DNA from: Enoplolaimus lenunculus
Taxonomy: Eukaryota > Nematoda > Enoplea > Enoplida > Thoracostomopsidae
DNA: 64,000 nt
Reading direction: 5' to 3'
Assembly: GCA_030248215.1 (NCBI GenBank)
Contig: JASANG010004046.1
Span: 124,001-188,000 of the forward strand
Made by a program: the position numbers and the translations under genes
The notes under the pieces: model-generated
The model's database searches: none
The model's input: only the letters and a program-made list of their open reading frames with translations
What the model was told of the DNA's origin: nothing
Shown here: in pieces, positions 1 through 13,900 of the stretch
How the letters are laid out: each line of letters begins with the position of its first letter
Numbering within the stretch: the first letter of the stretch is position 1

Positions 1-349
1 AGCTAAAATATGTAACAATTTTCAAAATCCAGCCATTTTTGGGCAAACGCTGGCTGAGGGAAAAGCGAAAAGACCCAATAAATTTGTGCATGCGCCCCAC
101 CTTTAGGTTCTTCATATCACCGCCCCTGAAAGCTGCTGCTCATCACAACAAATGCTCACACTCTATGGTGTAATATTGACAGTGTTGCTTTTTTGCAGCA
201 ATCAGTTGCCATTTTTTAAAATTATTGTGTTCACACACAAAAAACGTTTTGTGTAAACATCTAAATTTCAGTATATCTTTCATTTATTTTTTGTTTTGTT
301 GCTTTGTCTAGTAACATGTCGAGCACACCAAAACTCAACTCCTGTGTGC

Positions 350-1061
350 ACTGAAATGACCCGAATAAGAGGGGCGTAATAAGAGGCGGGGTCCCCATTT
401 TGAGTCCCAATCAATAGGAGTCCGTATCTCTAATAAGAGACGGTATGCAGATAGAGTCCCTAAACACTAAATAGAGTCCATAAAATGTCTATTATCCCTA
501 ATTGTAGCGCATAAATGACTCCAAGACCAAATAATTTGAGTTCAAAACTTTAAAGCGTACTTAAATTTTGAAAGTACATTCCTAAGTATAACCTTGCATG
601 ATAATTTAGGAAATGAGTTGAAATTTTCAGACAATTTTTTACTGCGTAAAAGCATAGAATCTGTTGCAGAATGCAATTTTTTTACTAAATTAGGAGCATG
701 GGATTGTTTTTTGTGGTGAACATGACTTCGATAAACGCCAATAAGGACAGTATTCTACTGGTAATGGCGGATCCATGGGGGCCACCCCGGCCGTGGCCCC
801 CCAACAGCATCTTGACAAAGATTATATAGTGTCAATTGCTGGTCTACGCTGCGTACACAATAGTATATGCATTCTTTAAAGTTTCGAACTCACCTTTATT
901 TGGCTTTGGAGTCATTTTATTCGCTACAATTAGGAACAATTGACATTTATGGACTTAATGGGTTTATTGACTCTATCCGCTTACGGCTCGTATTAGGGAT
1001 ACGGACTCCTATTAATTGCAACTCAAATTGGGGACCCAATCTTATTTGGGTCACTACAGTA
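350..1061. mobile_element. TA-flanked non-autonomous element (GTAGTGACCCGAAT family)
   Basis: The ends are inverted copies of each other: the left reads GAAATGACCCGAATAAGAGG and the right ends CTTATTTGGGTCACTACAG. The inverted arms are long, on the order of 200 bp each: phrases such as 'aggagtccgtatctctaat' recur inverted near the right end. Better-preserved copies at 40061-40494 and 59023-59237 begin TACTGTAG and end CTACAGTA or ATACAGTA, which fits TA target duplication as in Tc1/mariner elements. No transposase frame is visible, so it would be non-autonomous. The superfamily assignment is inference from the TA flanks. Confidence 0.7.
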
Positions 1062-2247
1062 TGTGTCAAAAATAAGTTTATTACGTGTGAAACTTTGGCC
1101 CCCCTCATTTTGAGATCCTGGATTCGCCACTTCTACTGGCATGATGTTTCATAGATAGGATTTTTTCGAAGGTACGTTAATAGTCAATTACTATATATAC
1201 CGCTGTAAAATAGAAACGTAGCCGCATGATACAATATGGTGTGGAAATTTATATTGTCCCACAACTAGAAACGCTTTTACTTAAATATTCCGATATTCTC
1301 AATACAGCTTTGACAATGTCTACTATCTGCTGTGTTGTAAATTTTGCGCAAACAGGGTGACTGAAGACCTCATATTAAAATGGAATATACTTGACGAGAA
1401 ATTTCATTTGAAAGCTGAAACATCCCCCCGCGCGATTCTTACAAATGCTGTCTTGTTTGTAACTAAATATATAACCATATTCTAGCGTATCACCACCGGC
1501 CGACTATATTGCATTGGAAACCTTGAATATATCAAATATTCTGAGCATTTGTGTTCTCAGGTTTCGTTTTCGTAATATATATTTATAGTGCATATATTTC
1601 TATATGCAAGCCGAAACCTATACTGCAGGCCTATAGCCAGGTCACCATGCTTGGAGGTGCTAAACATTTTTCAAGAGGGGCATAAAACGGTTCTTGACGA
1701 CTTAATACAAGCAAGGTTGAAAAGTTTCAGGAGGTAGAATTTTTCTATTTGAGTTGAGTCGTCTCTGGCTCTCTCTGGCTACGCTCCCGTTATACTGCTG
1801 TCCGTCTAGCAGCTGTTTCAAGTTAATTCGGTACTGCACGGCACTAACGTTGTTTAATCTGCTGCAGATGCTGAGTATTTGTTTTGTTGGGTTTTGTAAA
1901 GGACAGCAAAGCCACATAGCAGCCCTAGATATAATGTATTAGTAGTTACCGCCTTTGAATTTTACGATTGGGTTTTTTTGGAACGAAGTAGTGTGTACAA
2001 TACAAACAATTTGTGATCGCATTTATATTCTTTTTGAAAACATATTAACACGTTAATTTGGGATACGGGCTGCAGTGAGAATAGCAGATTCACAATCCCA
2101 AAAATTCTGAACGGAAGGCGCTGGGTAATATATTATTATAGTGTAAAGGTGCACGAGCAAAGCAAGCGCGAAGCTTATTGCAATTTTTAATACTAAATCA
2201 TAGTAAAACTATTTGGATTTGATCCCTGTTGTGACTTTGGGAGGCCT

Positions 2248-2491
2248 AGGTCTGGGTTGCCGTTTCCTTGGATCCGACAGTGGCCGCAGTGATTTCTTCG
2301 TCAAATTGAACCCGTAGTCACTAATCCCAAGGTCTGGGTTGCCGTTTCCTTTTATCCGACAGTGGCCGCAGTGATTTCTTCGTCAAATTGAACCCGTAGT
2401 CACTAATCCCAAGGTCTGGGTTGCCGTTTCCTTGGATCCGACAGTGGCCGCAGTGATTTCTTCGTCAAATTGAACCCGTAGTCACTAATCC
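2248..2491. repeat. 82-bp tandem triplication
   Basis: Three consecutive copies begin at 2248, 2330 and 2412 with AGGTCTGGGTTGCCG and end near 'gtcactaatcc'. The spacing is exactly 82 bp both times. The copies are almost identical (one has 'ttttatccg' where the others have 'ttggatccg'), so the triplication is recent or has been homogenised. The frame is not kept, since 82 is not a multiple of three, and no coding role is apparent. Confidence 0.9.
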
Positions 2492-2869
2492 GTAGCGATT
2501 GGGGGCTAGACCGGTTTTGATTTTGTGCACCATAAATGCTATCTTGAATTTATTCTAAAACTATTTGTTCCACAGGCTTTTAGAAAAGTTTTGACGTTAA
2601 CTCGTTCGCTTGTTAGCAGCTTAATCCACTTTACAGTCACCCTTGTTCAGCTACAACCTGGCTTTACGCTATTGAAACAAGGGCGTAATGGAGGGGGCAC
2701 GGCTGTCATGGCACCCTTTCATGGTTTAAAAACATTATTTAAATTAATGTACGTGCGAAAATGCCAATTGATAAGTACAAGCCATAGAAACCTATACAGT
2801 TGCTTTGGATATTTCATCCCCAAACCTAGATCCTGGCAAAGCCCACGGATGGAAAGCCATATACGGCCA

Positions 2870-3238
2870 ATGCTACTTTTGAGGGCAAGCCATTTTTTCG
2901 CGAAGCTATAATAGAGAAAGTTTAGTTTTAGGCTATTTTTTGGCTAGGCTGAGGCTAGAGGCTTAGCTATAGGCTTATCTTTACGCTGAGGCAATAGGCT
3001 TCGGCTTAGGAATATGCTTGTACTACTGTTACGCCCCTATACTACATCGCCGGCCAATGCTACTTTGATGGGCGAACGTTTTTTTGCGGACTATAATAGA
3101 GTAAGCTTAAGCTTTAGACTATTTTTTGCCTAAGTTTAGGCTTAGGCTTAGTTATTGGCTTATACTTACGCTGATGCTTAACATGTTTAGGCTTTAGTAG
3201 CATGTTTATACTACTGTTACGCCCTTCGCAGTAGTATT
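2870..3238. mobile_element. Two adjacent TTAGGC-type MITEs
   Basis: Copies at about 2870-3048 and 3056-3238 share the family layout. The left end is ATGCTACTTTxGAxGGGC, followed by 'ctataatagagtaagctta', 'ttttaggctattttt', runs of 'taggctta', then 'tactactgttacgccc' at the right end. The right terminus is roughly the inverse of the left. Lying end to end in one orientation suggests one copy inserted beside the other or a local duplication. Neither has coding capacity. Confidence 0.7.
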
Positions 3239-4575
3239 CGTGGAAACAGTGTATAGTGTGATTTAGTACATTATATACTAAAGGTTTACGTGTTCTATTT
3301 TTAATCTATGTTTCACTGTATAAATGCTAGAATAGATATGACTAGGTGTGCTTTTATAGTCAATACAATGCAGTTAAGTTAAGGTTTACTGATAGCCAGG
3401 ATATCGTTTCGGGAGGATATAATTTGATGTAAAAACTGTTTTCGAGCGAGTGTAGCGAACGAAAATTTTTTGGAGCAAAGTCGAATGGTGTTTTCACGCA
3501 ACTGGATTTGGAAGCTCTGAAAAAACAGACATTTAAATATTTTAACGACTTTAGCACCTCGATTTCGAAACTAAAATCTTGGCCTTTGTAAATTACCCCC
3601 AAATATAAGGATGCAGGAGCGTACCAAATAGGTTTTAAGCGTCCAACATTCGTACATTTTGGATTCTTATAGTCGGCTTTTTAGACACGGTTTCAGTTTC
3701 CAACACAAGAAACACTCTCAAAATTTTTTATTGAACGTATTCCACCTTTTTTCGTATCATGGCTACGCCCATGAGGATAACACTTAGGATGCGGCTTTAG
3801 GTTTAGACTTATTTAGCTTAGTTTGAGGCTTTGGCAAACGTTTAGGCTTACCCTGAGAGAAGCCTTTTCTGTGACTTAAACCTAAGCTTAAGACTTCATG
3901 AGAAAAATATACCAGAGGCAAAATTTTTGCGAATATTTTAATTAAAATTAAAATAATATAATGAGTTTGCATCATGGACAAATAGTTCGACTGAGGGGTT
4001 AACACGACGGCAAAGGCGGCGCCCTGCGTCCCTCTCTATTTGCATCCGTGGTACCGTGAATGGAATGTTTGCGTATAAATTCTTGATTAGCATTTATAAG
4101 CCACGAGACGATATTGAAAACGTGCGAATAAAACTGTTATAAACTTAGGCTTAGGCTTAGCTTTACGTATCTCACTTCGAAGGGCGAACCATTATTTTTC
4201 GCTCGACTATAACAGAGTAAGCTTAAGCTTTAGATTTTTTTGCTTAACATTGGCCCTTAGCTTCATAATTATGTGTTTTATTTAGGTTTAGTTGATCCTT
4301 AAGTTTAAGCTTATGTTTATGCTTAGGCTTAGGGGCGGTGTTTTAAGCGAAACTTTTACACGCGAAAACAGAGTCCCACCGTCGGAGGATTATGAGAAAA
4401 ATGTTTTTTACTTTGAAAACCATAAGTCTTTTAGTGTTTATGTTTTAAATTGCATGTCGTAATAACTTCTGAGTCGGGTGAAATTTATGACTAAAACAAT
4501 CGTTTAAGAGCATCTTGTCATACTAAACATCAAGTTTTCAATATATTCGTTTTATTTAATCAGCAATTGAGCCTA

Positions 4576-4799
4576 GGGCCCATACTCGTAAATGTATGTA
4601 ACACCTAACACCAGTTACTAATAGGTTTTCAAGCTAACGAACTGCTGCAATTAAAAATCTCAAAAATTGCACAGAAGTAGAGCAAATGAAATGCAACAAA
4701 TGTGCTAAACTTCAAACCACACTATTTTTTGGTTCGAAAGTTACAAGACCTATCACCAACTGGTAATATGTGCTATACACCTTTGAGAATACGGGTTCA
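4576..4799. mobile_element. Short inverted-repeat element (TATCACCAGTTGGTGATAGG family)
   Basis: The left end GGGCCCATACTCGTAAATGT with 'aacaccagttactaatagg' is mirrored at the right by 'cctatcaccaactggtaat' and 'tttgagaatacgggttc'. Similar elements occur at about 10280-10486, 12184-12389 and 39856-40502, and solo ends at 26740-26780, 46590 and 53410. No open frame is present. This copy ends about 100 bases upstream of the first RabGAP exon. Confidence 0.6.
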
Positions 4800-4907
4800 G
4801 AGCTATAGTTAAAGTATATTAAATGTATGAACTGTTCTGATCGTTATTTTAGCGAGTCTGTGAAGGCTGTTTACCTTGCCGCGATATTTTACTTAAGTAA
4901 CCAGGCA

Positions 4908-7900
4908 ATGACCGATTCTAGTGATCCGCACAATGACTCAGGCGTAAGCGGCAAATTTGATACATCTCAAATTGCCTCTGAAAACAATTCTCGAACTCTG
5001 TCGGATAACGAGTCATCTGGCCATTCTGCTAGTCAATCCTCTAAGAATACGTCACCTAACCCCCAAAATCAGCCTGAACCTGGTGATAAGCGTGTGCGAA
5101 ATATTATCGACAAAACCCAGCTAACTCTGCCTGTTTCTTCTCATCACTACTCTGCAACGAAAACTCGTCATCTAAACTACCAGAGTCCCGACCGTGGCAA
5201 TAATCAAGACGACAAGAAATGCGATAGCTCAGAAAATTTAAACGACAGTAGTGGAAACTCAAGCGAAAATCTAAAGGTCACCATGTGTAACCCTTGCGAA
5301 AGTTGTACCGATACCAAAAATGGGTCCGATATCAGCGGTGAAAAGTTAGACTCAGAGATTGGGCCGGCTATTAATCTTGAACCTGCCTCCCTAGAACCAC
5401 CACTTCATTGCACTTCCGCGGCGATCTCTCCAGTTGGCGATTCGGATTCTTCTGACGAAGCCCCACTATCAGGTTGTGGGGGCAACGCTCAAGAATGCTC
5501 GCCTCAACTCTTAACTCAATGGGGTGACATCCTGAAAAAATGGCGAGCGACCGAATTGACAACAACCCCTCCTTCAACTCCTGTCACCCCAAGCAGCTGC
5601 CGTATCCGACCGAAAAATCTCGAACGAATGGTCCGCAACGGGATTCCGGATCCGGTCCGTGGCGAAGTGTGGCAGCTGTTGGCCGGATGTCATAGGTTTC
5701 CGGAACTTCTCGACGCGTACCGGCTGTTGGTTGCAAAGGTAAAATGGTTATATTTTGCGAAGAGCACATTTGTAGCTTCCCCACTCAGTGGAAAAGTTTA
5801 CTTAGGATGCTTATAGTGCTGTTACGGCCCAAAACTATATTACGTGGGCCATTAGTTGAAACGGAATTTCAACTATGGCGGAACTACAAAAGGGTAGTGA
5901 GAGGAATCAGGACCCGTAGAAAATTTGCGAATGCAAACTTATTTGACTGAATTGCAGTACCTAGTCTTATGCTGTAGATTAATCGTTACGCTAGATTTAG
6001 GTTTTAGTTCAAGTATTGCAGCCGTACCCTAACGCTGAGGCTTAGGCTTATGTTACGCTCGTATGAAACCACTGACCAGTATTTTGCATTTAGATATTTT
6101 TCGAAGGTTATGAAAAAGTCACCCGTTTCTGTTCATGTACACTTTCGCCCACCTTTAAGATAAAGGCTTAGACTTGACGTTTATTGGGCTCAGATCTAGG
6201 CTTAGGAAAAAATGTAGGCAAAATTTTTGCCTAGATGTAGGCCTAGGTTTAGGCTTAGCAAACGTTTTCCAAAAGCTAAACCTAAACCTGAGCGTAAGCG
6301 TGAGCATATTGGGGGAAGTGTATATACAAAAGACCCGTGTTTCATTTTGAATAGCTCTTTCAAAACTAGATACGTAGCCGGCATTTCAGGTTTCAACAGT
6401 TATAGTTTTAAGGAGAGAAATTTTGGTAAGAAATTAAAACGTTTCAGCCCTCTAACACAGTTTCAGTACAAATGCTTCTAAAAATGTACCAAAGTCAATT
6501 GATGGCTTACATCACCATTCCTCTATTATCAGATGAGATTTTCAGGACTTTCATAACGAAGATATGATTCTGCGTGATATTTACCGTACATTCCCTGCTC
6601 ATGAATTTTTCAAAGACGATGGTGGCGTTGGCCAAGATGCGTTGTATATGCTCATAAAGGTAACAATTAAATATTGTCAATCAGAGCGGCGCTGTACCAA
6701 TCGTGTGGCGCAGTCCGTCGCCGACCATCAGCGGCCGGCGTCAGTGTGCGGTATTGTACACGAATCATTCGCGTGGAATATTGAACGATGACACATGTCG
6801 ATTGCCGGTGTCGAATGGCCGCAATGGGCGTTGCCGTATGACAGCTCCGCAAGAGCTTAAAATTGATAAAAAGTATACATTACTTCAAGCTAAATTAAAT
6901 TAGCTACGTTTCCTGCATTTATAAGAAATTATTGACTATTCAGTAAGTAACATTGACATTTTTTGTTTTAGGCATACGCTTTATATGACGAAGAAGTTGG
7001 CTACTGTCAAGGGTTGTCGTTCTTAGCAGCCGTTTTACTATTGCACGTATGTTGATTTAAGGCTGTTGAAATTTCGGTGAATCCAAAGAAAAGTTTCATT
7101 TTTTGCTAGAAATTATGTGGTAGAAATATTTTGCTTCAATTTTGCCGTATTTCAAATTCACCACACAGTCGTCCAAGTTTGCGAAATGCGCAGTACTGTA
7201 GCGAACGCATAAAATCTGTATGCAATTTTTTCTAATTATAGAACAATCCCCTCAGTGTGATATGAAATTGTTGTTAAAAATGTTCGCTAAAAATTTGCCC
7301 AAAATACGTATGTGGGAAGTTCCAGCTTTAATAATATAAGTATAACTATCTTTACGCGAACATTTCGCTTTCATTTCTTTACTCATACTTAATTTCATAA
7401 AGTTGGAAAGTTTAAAGTGAATACGCGTTTTACCGCCAGAGTCGCAACCGCTGCCTATTTTGGGCATAGTTCCAACCGATCGGTGTACAATTACTCCAGC
7501 ATGCAAATTTTACAAGCACTTTGAGTAGTCTCTTTTGTTTATTTCTAGATGCCTGAAGAACAAGCGTTTGTGCTTCTGGTTAAAATTATGTTTGAATACG
7601 GAGTGCGAACGTTTTTCAAGGAAGGATTCGACGAATTACAACTTCGATTTTATCAATTAGAACGATATATTCAAGTAAGTCGTCTGTAATGATAATGGGC
7701 GTACCTAAAATTTTGGGTTGGGAAAAACAACACATATTAGATAGCATGATCGTAGGACTTATTTAGGGAGGCACTATACTCTTCGTCAGGTTGCTTTTGG
7801 CAACGGCGCTGTCCATTGGTAATTAACCTGCATGGAACTCGACGATGCCAGACGTTATCGAACTGCGTTAAAAGTCAAAACAGTATAGCACCATTCTTAG

Positions 7901-10900
7901 ACATGGTCCCGTCCTCCAATTAACGTATGGCTCCAACAGCTTCGTTGCGTAAAATCGGAACATGAATTGGTATGCAAAGAATATTTCTACTGAAAATTCG
8001 TCGAGGTATGGTCAACGTAGATCCTTTTACAGGCGTAAAAATGGCAGTTAGCTTTAGTAGACTGAACAAATTTGCATCGCGGTGCTATTTACACGACACC
8101 AATAACCAGTCGTAGTGGGACTACATTTATTGAGCGAAGCTCGAACGCACGTAAGCAATTAAGCTAATATGCAAATTAGCTATTAGCTAACTATTCAATT
8201 ATAATTTGGATGTTTGTAAACTATTTATTCAAATTCCTCGCACCCAAAAACCCTTCAGCCACTCTAATAATTTTTGGAATAATTTAAAAAGTCCTAATTT
8301 TGTTTTGTCAATTAAGCTAATATGCAAATTAGTTATTAGGTAACTATTCAATTTTCGGTTTTGGAGGTTTGTAAACAATTTATTCAGATTCTTCGCACCC
8401 AAAAACCTTCAGTAAACCCTAATAATTATTGAAATAATTTAAAAAGTCCTAGTTTTGTCTTGTCCATTAAGCTAATATGCAAATTAGCTATTAGCTAACT
8501 ATTCAATTATCGGGTTTGGATGTTCGTTAACTATTTATTTAAATTCCTCGCACCTAAAAACCCTTTTGTGCTGAAATTATATTGCTTTTAACCTTAATAG
8601 TTAGTGAAATATTGTAAAAAGTCCTAATTTAGGCTTATAAACTATGCTAATATGCAAATTATCTATTAGCTAACTGCTCAATTATCGATTTTGGAAATTT
8701 GTAAACAGTCTACGCAGATTCCTTGCACCCAAAAACCCTTTAATGCTAAAATTAGATGGCTTTTAACTGTGTGGAAAGTCCTAATTTAGCCTTAATTAAT
8801 TATGTAAATTAGTCTGTAGCTAATAAACGGCTTAAAATTTTCAAACTCCAATGCGAGGTTAACACTCCAGGATAATTGGCTTTCAAACAAAAAACGGTGT
8901 TTCGCTTCGCTCAATAACAATAACGTTGCCTTCAAGAACGTGTTCGTTCTCCGTAGAGTTTGTTAGAGTGGCTCATATTAATGATAATTATTCGTGCCCG
9001 GCCAACTAAAGCCTAACACTACGACTAAGCGTAAACCTAAACATAAACCAAACCGCCGAAGAGGTTGTGAATGACGGAATATGTTAATTATAAGGGCCCG
9101 CCCACTAAGACTAAGGATGACGCTATGTTTGTCGTGCGGCGCCTTCCGTTGCCGCCTGTCATCGGTCGTCACCGTTCGTCGCCGCACTGCGCCGTACGAT
9201 CGATACCACATGGTGATGGACCGTGACTCACGGTGACTAGTGATGACGGGGCCGAACGACACTTAATTTCTAAAAGATATTGCGCCATCCAAAAGCTAAA
9301 CGTAAGCCTAAACATAAGTCTAATCTGTACAGAATTTTTAGGGACTATTTAAGTGGTGCCTTCCTTGATATGGTGGCCATGTCGCCGCAGTGCTTGTTTT
9401 TGGACCGATTTTACTACCGTTTTCTCCCGTTATTGTTTTAGGATATGCTTCCTGATCTTTCAAATTACTTTTTGGCAATTAAAATTGAAGCGCATATGTT
9501 TGCGTCGCAATGGTTTTTGACGCTGTTCACAGCAAAATTTCCACTGATCCTAGTGTTTCGTGTTATCGACTTGTTATTATGTGACGTAAGTAACTCTCAT
9601 ACAAGGCAAGGGTCTTGTTAAATTGAGATGGAGCGCCTGCGCCCATTGGTCAGAGCGGGCTAAAAACTTTCAATTTGCAACAAATATATTATATTTGATT
9701 CGAGTTTGTGCAGTTGTGTGAACGTCATTCTTTAAAAATTTTAATCGATTAGCAACATCTTATGTGCCGCTTAAACGTTTATACGATTGACTCCGAATTG
9801 CAAGCGCGACCAGTTTTAAGCATTTCAGTTTGTATCATGACCTACCGATTTCGAAGCCAAAAAATTTCGACGTTTACCTCTTCTGGAATTCGCCCGAGAT
9901 TTAATTGAATTCCTTCCCGAAGCGGAGCACATGCTTCCATTATAGTAGCTATATCGCCAACCCCGCTGTATTGCCGTAATTTAGGAATGCAAACTATTAT
10001 CTCTAGAATGACTGGGGGCCTCAAGTGCTAAAAACGTAATTTTTCTCTTTTACTATTTGATTTATTGCATACCTCTCGTGGAAACCCACACTCAAGAATC
10101 GGTAGCATAGCGGTGGATATTTATATGAAGGATAAAGAAAATTAGGTGACATATAACAAACCTTATTACGAAACTCAGCATGCTGGCCGCGTAGATGAGG
10201 CTACGAATTTCGTGGTTGGCGATACGACATTGCTCGAGCTGAAGCTATGTATATATACAAAACGGGGCCAGTATTCAGAAATGTGTATAGTACCTATCAC
10301 CAGGTACAAATAGACTTTGAAGCAAGCGAACTAGCTAACTACGAGAAGTCAAACTCCATACGCAAGTAGATTAAATTAAATGTAACCAACGTCTAAAAGT
10401 TTGAAATTCACCATTGGGCAGTTCGAAATTTACGGCAGTTATCACCAAGTGGCGACAGACTCAACGTACTTTTGAGATTATGGATCCACTGTAGTGCAGT
10501 GCATGTTCACTTCAGGGAGTCAATACAGTGTTCAAAATGGCAATTGCTTTGCTCAAGGTAAATTATTCCTATATATGTGTATATAAAAGCTGGCGATTAT
10601 GTGAATTTTCTGTAACTTTAGTTTTCAAATTTTACGAAGCAGGTACGTATTTTGAACGTTTCAACTTGTATATGATTGATTTCACGTATTTTAGAAATTA
10701 GTACCACAACGTTAATTTACTCAGCTCTGATGCAATTTTACAGGAATCTGAAAAGGATTTGCTCAAACTTTCGTTCGAAGATTCGTTGAAATATTTTCGA
10801 ATTACACTTCCAAAGCGATATCGTGATGAAAACGCGTGTCATCGATTGATAAAGCAAGCATCACGAATTAAGGCAAGTAACACCAGTATAGACTCGAACG

Positions 10901-13900
10901 TCTTTATTTGGTAAGGTTTCTTTATCGCTAAGCTTAAGCTAACTCTTAAAGTATAGAACAGATCTTCGTCAAGCACCACACACTTAAAGTCTAAACTGTC
11001 AGTCTAAAACCTGAGGGTTGGGGTGACGTAGCCCCGCAATAATTTTTTTTGCCCTGGAAGGTTTCAGTTTTTACCATGAGATATATAGTTTATACAAAAT
11101 CTCTCGTTTTGACCTCATCGAAATTTTCTGAAAATGTTTTTCGTGTTGCACGGGCTTCAGGTGTGATTTAAAGCATAAGAGAATGTCAAAAATTGCATTG
11201 CCATAGTTTTCAAAACATTATTCTATTGTTTCAGGTCAAAGACAAAACGTTAAAAAGATTTGAATCAGAATACATTACGTATAAGCAACAAGAAGCAATG
11301 AAGAGGGACCCGGTTGAGAGGATCCAGGTAAGGTTTGTCTTATAAAACAGTGTATTAACAGCAACGTGGAAACTTTTGGGCGCCGTCCCATCTTCCTGTA
11401 CAGATTTCACCGTCGAAAAGAATTCTATGTTAACAACATTTTTTTGTCACATCTAAACGAGTCTTGATTGAGGGAATGTAGTGAAAAATAGTATAAAACA
11501 GAATTAATTTTAAAGTTTTATCTGCTTTTTATTTGTTTTTATTTATTGCGCGAGTCCGTTAGCCAAGTCATATAAATATATTGAATGCAAAATCGTGGTC
11601 AACTCCGTTTGCAATATAGTTTGTGCCATTATTATGCATCGTTCACAAAAAATTCATTTTGTCACCGAAAATACTATAACCTAGGGTTAACACGTGTCAA
11701 TTTTCAAAATTGTCAACACGATAGGGTTGGGTTAACGCAACTTTTACGTTATGGTAGGGTTAACGCATGACATTTTGAAGTTTCACACGTGTTAACCCTA
11801 CGTTGTACTGTTTTTGGTGGCAAAATGAAGTTTTTTTACTGTGAATGATGCATTATGCCGTTTTTAATTTCGCCCTAGAGGGCCAGAAATTTTTGGGGAA
11901 CCATGTTTTGTAAAGGTGTTATAATGGTACGGGCTCAAAACGTTTCTGCTGGTGTTTCGAACAAAAAGTTATTTCTAGGGGTCTAAGCGCAGCCCTTCTT
12001 GCCGTCTTGCCTATCGGGAGATACGTTTTAGGATGAAAATCGCGATCTGCAACTTGCTGCTGCCAGAGTTGATGTTGAAAACGACGTTTTAGCTCGGCAG
12101 ATTTGCGATGGAACGTTTATGTTACAAGAACAATTAACAGTGGTAGGCCCCGTTGTAATTTGCTATTTTGCTGTGATCTAAGCACGTATTCTTAAATGTG
12201 TGTACCATATATCACCAGTTGATGATAGGTCTTGTAACTTTCGAACTAGTGAATTCCGAAGCTGAAAATTCAGCACATGGCTCTACTCCTGTACTAATTT
12301 GGAGTTCAAAAGCTGCAATTCTTAGTGAGTTTGAGAGCCTATTGCTAACTGATGATAGTTGCTATACGCATGTGAGATTATGGGCCCTAATTATAACCAA
12401 CAAAAATATAACAAACGCCAGAAATAACCAAAGCAAATTATTAATTTTCTAAAGTATCTGTAAGAAATAGAAAAAATGATGAAATTTATCTCAGCTCAAT
12501 TGTTGAGTTGTGACATTTGTAATAATTTTTCTTACCTCTGGAACACCTTACACAAAACAGATAAGGACAAATCTTAGTTGATTCCACGAGGCTTGGAAAC
12601 TTGGCCGATGTATAGAACAAGGCCGTAACAGTATATAGCATAAGCATATTCCTAAGCCTAAACCTAAAGCCTAAGCAAAAAATGGTCAAAAGGTACATCT
12701 TATGCCATCGCAGTCCCGTAGAAAAACGTTCCGCCCCGGATCCCTTATATGGCCAGAAACTTTAAATAATGTATTCAGCTACAGAGTTTAATAAAGCAAA
12801 CAAATTTTTCAATGGCGAGCAAGTGTTTCAAACATAGGGTCATAACACGCTATAGCAGTGCCTTGGCCCTTCCACTGACCACCGGAATTGCTGGTAATTG
12901 GATGGTCGAGTTCACTGCGTGTTGCAGCGACGCGAATAAGAGGGATGATATAATAAAAGCGGGAGTTCCTGTTTTGAGTCCGAGTCAGTAGGAATCTGTA
13001 CTTCTAATTAGAGTTCTTTAGTGGTAAGTCTTAATTAGAGTCTATGAAAGACACCAAAGCAGAAGAATGGTCTAAACTGCTGAAATATGTTACGGACTCT
13101 GAGCCGTCCCGCATAATTTTTATTAAATCACGATTAACGGACAAAAAACCAACAAAAATGTTTCGAAGCCAGTCAGTTTGTTCAAAAGGAAGATTATAAA
13201 AGGAATAGCGTTTGGTGCAACTAACATGTAGTGAAATAAAAAAATAACAGTCCGCAACTGAATAACATGTGGTAACCCCTGGAGATGCGAGATAAATATG
13301 AGTCCCACCTCTTAATAGGGTTGCTAGAGAAGAGGCATTAGCAGTATTTATATATTATATAAGCTAATAGGGGTGGCGTTACATGTAACGTTTGCCTAAA
13401 AGTCAAACTTTAATTACACCAATTTAATTTACGGTGGTGAGATGCAACCGTGCAAATTTAACCCCTTCCCACATTGAGTTGCCTGTAGGCAACTCAGCGC
13501 AGTGTATATGCGTTAAATAGTATATATCGCACTGTGTTTGTCAATTGCAACACGTATACATAGTACTAAATCACCACAAGACGTGAGAGCCCCCTCGGAC
13601 TCGAGCATCAAGCTCCTATAGCTGAGTGGTGATGGTATACGCCTCCCACTCCAGTCACTGCAGTTCGAATCCTAGCATAAAAGTAGGTCTCAGGGGAAAT
13701 AGAAAATATTCATGTGAGAAAGGGTTAAAGACATTGCTGTAAATTATCCAGCCAATCAGGGACGGGTCATCCTCCGAACTTAGAGCGCAGCACGTTCACC
13801 TTGTTCCCTCTGTAAATTACCATGATAATTTTTTAACTTGTTTTGTTTAGGCTACCGAAAATGCAAATGTTCTCGCGTCACAAAAATCACGTTTGCAAAC

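Larger units (their letters stand above)
1..4826. other. Gene-poor, repeat-rich region upstream of the RabGAP gene
   Basis: I find no exon that can be supported here on either strand. The stretch is mostly decayed mobile elements: a 712-bp TA-flanked element, an 82-bp triplication, two adjacent TTAGGC-type MITEs and, at its right end, a foldback-like element. If the RabGAP gene has upstream exons for a PTB domain, they would lie here or beyond the left edge; none was recognised. Short open frames at 1702-1942 and 2525-2911 run through repeat sequence and resemble nothing known. Confidence 0.6.

Noticed and set aside
867-1154. 95-codon plus-strand frame
   Set aside because: It lies within the inverted arm of a mobile element and has no protein signature.
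13617-13680. Possible functional tRNA gene
   Set aside because: A and B boxes are present but stems do not pair, and a diverged sister copy lies 770 bases away, so a SINE fits better.
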